A DNA stretch of 64,000 nucleotides, taken from positions 182,176,948-182,240,947 of the forward strand of contig NC_068938.1 of NCBI RefSeq assembly GCF_016801865.2. Direction: 5' to 3'. This DNA comes from Culex pipiens pallens. Lineage: Eukaryota; Arthropoda; Insecta; Diptera; Culicidae. Of this stretch, positions 63,401 through 64,000 are shown in pieces. Both the position numbers and the translations under genes were made by a program. Below the pieces are notes generated by a model that did not search any database, was not told where the DNA came from, and saw nothing but the letters and a program-made list of their open reading frames with translations. Numbering within the stretch: the first letter of the stretch is position 1; each line of letters begins with the position of its first letter.

Positions 63401-63668
63401 TTTAAATTAATTCATTTTTCTGAGAAAACTTTAGCTTTCATAAATTCAACAAAATTTTGAATGAAAATCTTTTTTACTGTTCCCCTCAGGTGTGCTCACC
63501 ATCACAAAGTGGTGCGAGGCGCTGGAGGCGGCCACCAACCTGGGGTTGCCCTGGCGGATGCTGCGGGACAAGCTGGCCCCGCTGGACCACCCGACGGCGG
63601 CCAGCACCACGGCCGTGGCGGAAGTCAGCTACCGCAAGACGCTCCACCTGCTCGACACGGATTCGTTC
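18280..63668 (+). CDS. rdgC: rdgC: calmodulin-binding, EF-hand Ser/Thr phosphatase (PPEF family), 8 exons, incomplete at both ends
   Basis: Spliced from exons 18280-18407, 29436-29529, 29584-29900, 29958-30311, 30380-30460, 45991-46176, 51688-51940 and 63490-63668, giving 530 codons counted from ATG 18282. Residues 7-17 form an IQ motif (IQRWYRRFLAR), which binds calmodulin in this family. The PPP catalytic core shows GDLHG (Asp165, His167), GDFVDRG (Asp194, Asp197, Arg198), RGNHE (Asn226, His227), VHGG (His278), LRGAG (Arg345), RSHEC (His372) and FSASNYY (391-397), so all six expected metal ligands are present. The EF-hand C-terminus starts in exon 8 and continues outside the window. In Drosophila, RdgC dephosphorylates light-activated rhodopsin under Ca2+/calmodulin control, and its loss causes light-dependent retinal degeneration; that role is transferred by homology. 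The true N-terminus may lie in an exon I cannot see. Identity is recalled from the family, not searched. Confidence 0.93.
18571..18817 (-). mobile_element. Short tRNA-derived SINE, copy 2, with 10-bp target duplication
   Basis: The element body is 18581-18807, flanked by perfect direct repeats ATATATTGTA at 18571-18580 and 18808-18817. On the minus strand it has A-box-like TGGCGCAGGGGTAGCGG and B box GGTTCGATTCC, a body of about 130 bp, and a T-rich tail (TTTCGTTTCGTTTTTTTTTT). It sits 164 bp after the exon donor at 18407. Copy 1 is 2.75 kb upstream in the same orientation. Confidence 0.9.
18818..20640. other. Intron 1, mostly low-repeat, no gene recognised
   Basis: The segment 19990-20290 is GC-richer and has overlapping open frames on both strands (75 and 93 codons) that I do not recognise. 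It could be a degraded gene fragment or an old insertion. The rest is AT-rich with no motif shared with other parts of the window. Confidence 0.3.
20640..20730 (-). mobile_element. tRNA-like SINE head, degraded
   Basis: On the minus strand GTGGTAGCCGAGGCAGTTAA resembles the A-box region of a Ser/Leu-type tRNA, and GGCTCGATTCTCG resembles a B box about 50 nt later. No acceptor stem can be drawn, so this is a SINE head rather than a gene. T-runs follow downstream (20590-20640). Confidence 0.55.
20944..21765. mobile_element. Fold-back family 2 element
   Basis: The left end begins inside the arm (TTTTTAATCCGGCTGAAACT, GCCATTTTGCATTATTAGTT) and the right end carries the inverted sequence through ATGCAAAATGGCTTCTTTG to the terminus GATCGGTTTCGTAGAGAACT. 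The symmetry centre is near 21350. Non-coding. Confidence 0.65.
22548..22881 (-). repeat. Copy of the 'CGGAATTGCAA' repeat family
   Basis: It is an inverted relative of 60096-60526: CAATTCCGTCGTGAAAC, CTTTTCCTGTCATTCTTGAA, TTGCAAAACTTGATTTTTTC, AACCTCGTTGGATAAATGTA and TTGCATAAACTACTA occur in reverse order. It lacks the central CAGCAC-rich part of the 60-kb copy. Confidence 0.7.
23761..23829. repeat. 23-bp tandem repeat, three copies
   Basis: AGCAGATGGCCTGGTGGCCC at 23761 repeats with small changes at 23784 and 23807 (spacing 23 bp). It directly precedes the 141-bp array and is the left shoulder of the insert. Confidence 0.85.
23864..27775. repeat. 141-bp satellite array, about 27.7 copies, with higher-order structure
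   Basis: The unit is 141 bp (for example GGCAGTAGTGGCCAC recurs at 24005, 24146, 24287, 24428 and 24569). Variants differ at GGGATTTTGATACTGGACAT against GGTTTTTGATACTGG, and CCACCGGGAGTGGCC against ACAATYCGGAGTGG. From about 24100 to 25260 the pattern repeats every four units (564 bp); from about 25260 to 26690 it repeats every three (423 bp). Single-base deletions near 26710, 27413 and 27695 shift the frame. Because 141 is divisible by three and the unit lacks a stop on one minus frame, a 991-codon open frame (23724-26699) arises. I regard it as non-coding. Confidence 0.93.
28511..28912 (-). mobile_element. Long SINE with two tRNA-like modules, copy 1
   Basis: On the minus strand the first module (about 28907-28835) has A-box-like GTGGCCGAATTGTTACGC, an anticodon-like stem TCCGC/GCGGA and B box GGTTCGATTCCC. 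After a body including GAAGTAAAATGTCGGTCCC, a second module (about 28710-28630) has stem TTGGA/TCCAA and a weaker B box GTTCAAACAC. The tail reads TTTGATTTTGATCTTG. Acceptor stems do not pair, so neither module is a functional tRNA. Confidence 0.75.
28913..29435. other. Low-repeat end of intron 1
   Basis: Non-repetitive, with several homeodomain-type cores (GAATTAATTC, GCTAATCGG, GTAATTAGAAC, GAAATTAATTT) between 28925 and 29050 and a GGTGCTGG-rich patch near 29120 and 29215. No exon signature is seen. It may be regulatory; there is no direct support. Confidence 0.3.
29436..29529 (+). CDS. rdgC: rdgC exon, linker between IQ motif and catalytic domain
   Basis: The acceptor is TTTCAG ending at 29435 and the donor GTAAGT starts at 29530. 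It reads 31 codons plus one base, beginning LYNFFNALLTHIPDTAGR, which matches the position and character of the LYKFFN segment after EQDQ in fly RdgC. Joining it to the previous exon needs no gap, which fixes the boundary on both sides of the 11-kb intron. The second half is rich in Ser, Thr and Asn and is likely flexible. The following intron (29530-29583) is only 54 nt, with a CTAAC branch-point candidate. Confidence 0.9.
29584..29900 (+). CDS. rdgC: rdgC exon, start of phosphatase domain (GDxHG)
   Basis: The exon completes a Glu codon across the 54-nt intron, then reads 105 codons to a phase-0 donor (GTGAGT at 29901). An acidic stretch (residues 82-90) leads into the catalytic domain. Residues 164-168, GDLHG, supply the first two metal ligands, Asp165 and His167. 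The preceding helical region with DLFRKKKNRLHAKYV is a PPEF hallmark. Codon use is strongly GC-rich, unlike the surrounding introns. Long open frames on the minus strand of this exon are shadows of that GC-rich codon bias. Confidence 0.95.
29901..29957 (+). other. rdgC: rdgC 57-nt intron, length divisible by three and stop-free
   Basis: GTGAGT at the 5' end and CTTCCAG at the 3' end mark an intron of 57 nt, with an AATAAC branch-point candidate near 29937. Both flanking exons are in phase 0 and the intron has no in-frame stop, so the frame would stay open through 19 extra codons if it were retained. Family proteins run HKNGLPS directly across this junction, which supports removal. Confidence 0.85.
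29958..30311 (+). CDS. rdgC: rdgC exon, central phosphatase domain (GDxVDRG, GNHE, HGG)
   Basis: This exon is 118 codons, phase 0 at both ends, with acceptor TTCCAG and donor GTGGGT at 30312. It carries GDFVDRG (193-199), in which Asp194 bridges the metals and Asp197/Arg198 act at the phosphate; RGNHE (224-228) with Asn226 as ligand and His227 as the catalytic general acid; and VHGG with ligand His278. The hydrophobic FLLLLC segment is a buried helix of the PPP fold, not a membrane span. No key residue is missing and there is no frameshift. Confidence 0.96.
30380..30460 (+). CDS. rdgC: rdgC exon, short linker inside the phosphatase domain
   Basis: The exon is 27 codons between acceptor TTTGCAG (ending 30379) and donor GTGAGT (30461), phase 0 at both ends, after a 68-nt intron. 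It begins YISLLRPPITE, the PPEF-type continuation of the DRSK end of the previous exon, and finishes VEWKQ. It is followed by the largest intron in the gene (15,530 bp). An unspliced read through the 68-nt intron shifts frame and ends soon after. Confidence 0.93.
30461..31185. other. Start of intron 5, no feature recognised
   Basis: AT-rich DNA without open frames of note or motifs shared with the rest of the window. Confidence 0.4.
31186..31581 (-). mobile_element. Long SINE with two tRNA-like modules, copy 2
   Basis: Same architecture as 28511-28912. The first module (about 31575-31495) has GATGTAGGGGTAAGCGTGAT, a CTCTCAC anticodon-like loop and B box GGTTCGATCCC. The second (about 31385-31305) has stem TTGGA/TCCAA with loop CTTATAA and B box GTTCGAATCC. 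Both copies share GACGACCTTTGGATT and ACGACTCCTACACCTGG-type segments, and the tail is TTTGATTTTTGATTTTTGA. The two copies flank exons 29436-30460. Confidence 0.78.
31582..32359. mobile_element. Fold-back element, arms of about 324 bp
   Basis: Left arm 31582-31905 and right arm 32036-32359 are inverted copies, from GATGGTATGTCTCTCCTAA to TTAGGAGAGACATACCATC, with a loop of about 130 bp. Both arms encode the same accidental peptide start (MGNWTSF) in opposite directions, which confirms the symmetry. It abuts the SINE at its left edge. Non-coding. Confidence 0.85.
32880..33096 (-). mobile_element. Twin-like SINE: two tRNA-like units
   Basis: On the minus strand the first unit (33089-33020) has a perfect 7-bp acceptor-like stem GCCGAGC/GCTCGGC and B box GGTTCGATTCC. 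A spacer of about 45-50 bp follows, then a second unit (about 32970-32892) with stem CTGGA/TCCAG, loop TTTCCAA and B box AGTTCGATTCT, ending in a T-run. The length near 217 bp and paired tRNA-like units match the Twin SINE family described in Culex pipiens; identity is from memory. Confidence 0.6.
33100..34790. other. Intron 5, partly fold-back family debris
   Basis: 33781-34500 contains degraded family-1-type motifs (GATTTGGTGTCTTCGGCAAAG, GGAAAAAATGGTACACGG, ACCTGAAAACGGTACATTTT). The rest is AT-rich and unassigned. No exon or open frame worth calling. Confidence 0.4.
34796..35326. repeat. Dispersed TGCCTTCCTCA element, copy 1
   Basis: It starts TGCCTTCCTCACCTCACTGA, contains ATACATATCGGCTCAGAATC and CAAATGTCTGTG, and ends GGAAGGCAGTAACCACATTC, then GGTGGATTAAGT. 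The same ordered motifs define 48381-48925. The ends are weakly inverted (CCTTCCT/AGGAAGG). Confidence 0.75.
36305..37232. mobile_element. 928-bp MITE with 29-bp terminal inverted repeats
   Basis: The left end GTAGGGTAGAGTAGTCATCA continues to AATGAGACAC and matches the inverted right end with two mismatches. Imperfect 8-bp flanks (CGTTCTGA and AGTTCTCA, 6 of 8) could be an old target duplication of hAT type. The motif TGTCTCATTGTTCC, or its complement, recurs internally at least five times. No protein is encoded. Confidence 0.8.
37500..37930. other. GC-rich, non-repetitive island in intron 5
   Basis: It contains an octamer-like ATGCAAATTA (37574) and several overlapping open frames (to 119 codons) on the plus strand that I do not recognise. 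Having no splice pair compatible with rdgC and no family match, it is not called coding. A candidate conserved or regulatory block. Confidence 0.3.
38314..38966. mobile_element. 650-bp TIR element
   Basis: ATATCGTCAGCTGTGTGCTA, then TCTTGTGACA, is repeated inverted at the right end with few mismatches (about 38 bp). The motif TTGTGACACGT/TTGTGACATAGACC recurs four times inside. Non-coding. Confidence 0.8.
39486..41132. mobile_element. 1.65-kb TIR element with internal duplication
   Basis: ACCGTCAGTGGGGGTGACAT at the left pairs with an inverted, partly duplicated right end (GTCACCCCCACTGACC... GTCACCCCACTGACGGT). A 22-bp sequence starting TCTAAGAACAAATCTACG occurs at both 39964 and 41002. A GC-rich patch (40315-40460) and a CTCATG hexamer run (40976-41000) lie between. 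No transposase recognised. Confidence 0.65.
41294..41524. mobile_element. TA-flanked MITE, mariner-like
   Basis: TACACAGCAAAAAAAAAAAT at the left and its inverse ...TTTTTTTTTTCTGTGTA at the right give a 231-bp unit with TA at both edges, as for Tc1/mariner-type target choice. The interior has paired motifs GATGAATATT and TAATATTAC. Non-coding. Confidence 0.7.
41525..41894 (-). repeat. Copy of the 'CGGAATTGCAA' repeat family
   Basis: It has CTTTTCCTGTCATTCTCGAT, TTGCAAAACTTATTTTTTTC, AACCTCGTTGGATAAATGTT and TTGCATAAACTACTATAA in the same order as 22548-22881. It begins immediately after the TA-flanked MITE, which may have truncated it. Confidence 0.7.
42851..43225. repeat. Diverged, inverted relative of the 141-bp satellite, about 2.5 copies
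   Basis: Starts at CATAAATGTTCTCCC and recurs at 42989 and 43138 (AAATGTCCTCCC, AAATGTGCCCC), units of 138 and 149 bp. CAGTATCAAAAACCATGAAT, TTTGATACCCATATTGC and CCGGCCACTCC match the reverse complement of the intron-1 array. Confidence 0.85.
43240..43510 (-). promoter_or_regulatory. Promoter-like GC-rich island
   Basis: On the minus strand a CCAAT motif (43495-43491), GC-rich boxes (near 43465), TATTTAAG (43430-43423) and an initiator-like GTCACTT (near 43400) occur in the usual order and spacing of a core promoter. Downstream comes a GC-rich leader with an AGC run (43340-43360). The layout recalls histone-type promoters but no histone coding sequence follows; the satellite fragment begins instead. 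Function is inferred from motif layout alone. Confidence 0.35.
44720..45990. other. End of intron 5, mostly low-repeat
   Basis: An STAP-rich open frame (45540-45640) ends near a possible donor, but family proteins join VEWKQ directly to VFDILW across this position, so a cassette exon is not supported. The remainder is AT-rich and unassigned. Confidence 0.4.
45991..46176 (+). CDS. rdgC: rdgC exon, phosphatase domain with GAG and SHE motifs
   Basis: The exon is 62 codons, acceptor CTTCCAG (ending 45990) and donor GTGAGA at 46177, phase 0 at both ends. It starts VFDILWSDPQ and contains LRGAGTYFGPDV (Arg345 contacts phosphate) and VRSHECKPDGHE (His372 is the last metal ligand). It follows VEWKQ without gap or overlap relative to family proteins. 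Exon GC content contrasts sharply with the AT-rich DNA on both sides. Confidence 0.95.
46570..46690. repeat. Fold-back family 2 terminal fragment
   Basis: TTTTTGGTGCCTTTGGTATG, AGCCATTTTGAATAATTAGT and TTTTCCATACAAATTTGGCA follow the family-2 arm, then the match stops. It lies 400 bp after an rdgC exon. Confidence 0.6.
47340..48360. repeat. GGGGGTCCA-type degraded element
   Basis: GGGGGTCCAATATAGGAC (about 47397), GTGGACCCCT (47444), the palindrome at 48076-48128, GGGGGTCCATAAC (48136) and GGGGGTCCACTAATGG (48321) share a motif in both orientations. No clear outer terminal repeats and no coding sequence. Confidence 0.4.
48076..48128. repeat. Perfect 21-bp palindrome containing smaller palindromes
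   Basis: Arms 48076-48096 and 48108-48128 are exact inverted repeats (CCTATAGTGGACCCGGGTCC plus A) around an 11-bp loop. Each arm itself contains the 14-bp palindrome TGGACCCGGGTCCA. Confidence 0.95.
48381..48925. repeat. Dispersed TGCCTTCCTCA element, copy 2
   Basis: Starts TGCCTTCCTCAGTGAGGTTA, has ATACATATCGACTCAGAATC and CAAATGTCTGTGTG with a GTAT/GTGT microsatellite, and ends GTGAGGAAGGTTCCAACCAC, then GGTGGATTAAGT. Same family as 34796-35326. Confidence 0.75.
49759..50001. mobile_element. MITE with TAGGGGAA termini
   Basis: TAGGGGAACTATACCC at the left mirrors GGGTATATTTCCCCTA at the right. The interior (TTCTATTATCGGCCTATCAG) matches, inverted, the right part of 62100-62758, so both are one family. 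Confidence 0.75.
50106..50381. repeat. Three related hairpins
   Basis: CCTCCC...GGGAGG (50106-50133), CCTTCC...GGAAGG (50160-50187) and CCTTCC...GGAAGG (50354-50381) each enclose a similar 16-nt loop (for example GAGCAACGATGCTATG). Stems of hairpins 1 and 2 differ by compensating changes. Confidence 0.8.
50401..50608. repeat. 60-bp direct repeat pair
   Basis: 50401-50460 and 50549-50608 both begin ATCACTTTTCACTC and end GCCAATTAT plus G/T and CACT, with three or so differences, 148 bp apart. Confidence 0.9.
51415..51571. mobile_element. 157-bp MITE, uninterrupted copy
   Basis: TCTGGAGTTTTTTTTTTTTG at the left pairs with ...AAAAAAACTCCAGA at the right. Inner inverted segments (GGTCCAATAAACCAAGTTTT, CAGTTTTTGCTTTTTGGGTG) make nearly the whole unit one hairpin around GTCAGGGG. 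It ends about 115 bp before the exon at 51688. Confidence 0.85.
51688..51940 (+). CDS. rdgC: rdgC exon, end of phosphatase domain and following helix
   Basis: The exon is 84 codons plus one base, acceptor CCCGCAG (ending 51687) and donor GTAAGT at 51941. It opens VITIFSASNYYEIGSNKGAY, the C-terminal signature of the PPP core, with the catalytic-loop SASNYY. An amphipathic region follows (LVESSALRELAARLREHR) that links to the EF-hand module, ending SRDPQGAG across the junction. The final base joins GT of the next exon to make Gly471. Confidence 0.94.
51941..53140. other. Start of intron 7, no feature recognised
   Basis: The GC-richer 52070-52450 has unrecognised open frames on both strands (64 and 83 codons); the rest is AT-rich. 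Nothing here can be joined to rdgC in phase with family support. Confidence 0.35.
53150..54100. mobile_element. CCCGGGAA-type TIR element with a nested MITE
   Basis: Left GCGTTCATCCCAGGAATT... TTCCCGGGATTTTT and right TTTCCCGTTTCCCGGGAAAT... GGATGCCC are diverged inverted ends. A MITE of about 147 bp lies within at 53222-53368 (AGCAGACGGAAATTTGTTAT against TTTATTACCGTCTGCC). No coding sequence. Confidence 0.6.
54224..56140. mobile_element. 1.9-kb near-perfect palindrome, fold-back family 1
   Basis: It begins GAGCAATTCTCTACC and ends GGTCGAAATCGGCC... GTAGAGAGTTGCTC; arms of about 940 bp mirror each other around about 55182 with very little loop. The same 60-odd-codon accidental frame (MVRLRKLQFSCFFF) occurs on the minus strand at 54822-55022 and the plus strand at 55329-55517. 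Partial copies occur at 23163-28510 and 42293-44718. No transposase. Confidence 0.93.
56300..59960. other. Intron 7, largely low-repeat, no gene recognised
   Basis: About 3.7 kb without motifs shared with other parts of the window. Short frames such as 57558-57764 and 59471-59671 carry no recognisable domain. The stretch 57830-58030 (CAGCACCAACAGCAG..., GACGGGGGGAAGAGGGTGGC) is GC-richer. I see no exon. Confidence 0.4.
59972..60582. mobile_element. MITE of the 51415 type, interrupted by a nested repeat
   Basis: ATATCTGGAGTTTTTTTTTT at the left and ...AAAACTCCAGATAT at the right are the same termini as 51415-51571. The inner order is the same up to AAGCAAAAACTGAA (60095) and resumes at TTTGGTTTATTGAACC (60527). 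A run of about 26 A lies at the right end. Confidence 0.88.
60096..60526 (+). mobile_element. Full-length-looking copy of the 'CGGAATTGCAA' family, nested
   Basis: The 431-bp insert runs from ATAGTAGTTTATGCAACAAG to CACGACGGAATTGCAAAA. It contains CAGCAC-centred inverted motifs (GTGCTGAAAAGTTCAACTTT). Relatives lie at 250-450, 22548-22881 and 41525-41894. The ends are not simple inverted repeats and no protein is encoded. Confidence 0.75.
60600..62099. other. Intron 7, AT-rich, no feature recognised
   Basis: No open frame or shared motif worth naming, apart from a GC-richer patch near 61030-61210 with GCCCGCACTTTTCTCTCGCA. Confidence 0.4.
62100..62758. mobile_element. MITE with TAGGGGAA termini and an internal GGAGTC array
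   Basis: TAGGGGAAATTCTCG at the left and GGGTATATTTCCCCTA at the right are inverted ends. The right part (62620-62750) is the inverse of 49771-49900. The microsatellite-like array is internal. Confidence 0.7.
62339..62530. repeat. GGAGTC hexamer array with longer period
   Basis: GTCGGAGTCGGAGCCGGAGT runs alternate with CAACAAATTTTGGAAAGC-type spacers, giving a repeat of roughly 50-60 bp made of hexamers. The plus-strand frame reads Ser-Glu repeats by chance. Confidence 0.85.
62800..63489. other. End of intron 7 before exon 63490
   Basis: A GC-richer stretch (63090-63310) with open frames on both strands (97 and 77 codons) that I do not recognise. It is non-repetitive and may be regulatory; no in-phase exon is supported. 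Confidence 0.35.
63490..63668 (+). CDS. rdgC: rdgC exon, first (degenerate) EF-hand region; gene continues beyond the window
   Basis: The acceptor is CCCCTCAG (ending 63489) and the donor GTAAGT starts at 63669; two bases complete Gly471, then 59 codons follow. DPQGAGVLTITKW across the junction looks like a degenerate EF-hand loop, and the exon goes on with NLGLPWRMLRDKLAP and ends HLLDTDSF, where fly RdgC has TLDLLDTD. The Ala/Thr-rich insert around HPTAASTTAVAE is a linker. The canonical Ca2+-binding EF-hands expected further on are not in this window. Confidence 0.92.
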
Positions 63669-64000
63669 GTAAGTATTTTTGTATTTTATTTTCCAATTAT
63701 CTTGCTTTTCATATTAGGTTGTAGATTAGATAATTACTTTCCGAGCTATTTTTGGATAGATTGATAGAGCTTTTATTTTTATGAATAAAAGATTATAAAT
63801 AAACATGAAATTGCTAAAGATGACTCATTATTTCTTTCTCAAACCATTCATTTCATATGGTAAGCATCATTTGAACTTCTATGATTTCATTTTCAAACTT
63901 GTTTTCTTATTCCCGTTTCACTCCTCTACTAAAAATTTGCTAGTTTCTTTGATGTTTGTTTTTAACAACCCTTTTTGATCCTTTTCATAATGAGTGTGTC
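63669..64000. other. Start of the next rdgC intron
   Basis: It follows donor GTAAGT at 63669. AT-rich with no exon seen before the window ends. Confidence 0.6.

Noticed and set aside
1..64000. CRISPR array, bacterial operon or prophage
   Set aside because: The gene has spliced GT-AG introns and the repeats are insect MITEs, SINEs and satellites; no spacer-repeat pattern is present.

Overview
The window is insect nuclear DNA, most likely from a Culex-type mosquito. It is AT-rich and crowded with MITEs, fold-back elements and tRNA-derived SINEs, with small GC-rich exons separated by introns of up to about 15 kb. I can support one protein-coding gene: the plus-strand orthologue of Drosophila rdgC (retinal degeneration C, PPEF family), a calmodulin-regulated, EF-hand-containing Ser/Thr phosphatase that dephosphorylates rhodopsin. 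Species is inferred from gene and repeat character only; no database was searched.

Layout. 1-18279 lies upstream of the first recognisable exon; it holds repeats and some low-repeat stretches and may hide a 5' exon. Eight rdgC exons follow: 18280-18407 (IQ motif), 29436-29529, 29584-29900, 29958-30311 and 30380-30460 (first part of the catalytic domain, three introns of only 54-68 nt), 45991-46176 and 51688-51940 (rest of the catalytic domain), and 63490-63668 (start of the EF-hand region). The chain has 530 codons, every junction is GT-AG and phase-consistent, and the gene runs off the right edge after exon 8. The four large introns (11.0, 15.5, 5.5 and 11.5 kb) are almost wholly repetitive.

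Repeats. Intron 1 carries a 141-bp satellite of about 27.7 copies (23864-27775) inside an insert with 18-bp terminal inverted repeats, itself sitting in a fold-back element. The array changes from a four-unit to a three-unit higher-order period. A diverged, oppositely oriented piece of the same satellite lies in intron 5, in a 1.04-kb insert with an 8-bp target duplication, again inside a relative of the same fold-back family. Other items are a 1.9-kb near-perfect palindrome in intron 7, two long SINEs with two tRNA-like modules each flanking the central exon cluster, a pair of near-identical short SINEs around exon 1, a Twin-like SINE, several TIR elements and a nested MITE that can be read against an empty copy.

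The long open frame on the minus strand of the satellite is explained by a unit length divisible by three and is not called as a gene. I found no transposase, reverse transcriptase, functional tRNA, rRNA or CRISPR array. The satellite-bearing inserts are the strongest candidates for something undescribed; no new multi-gene system is visible.
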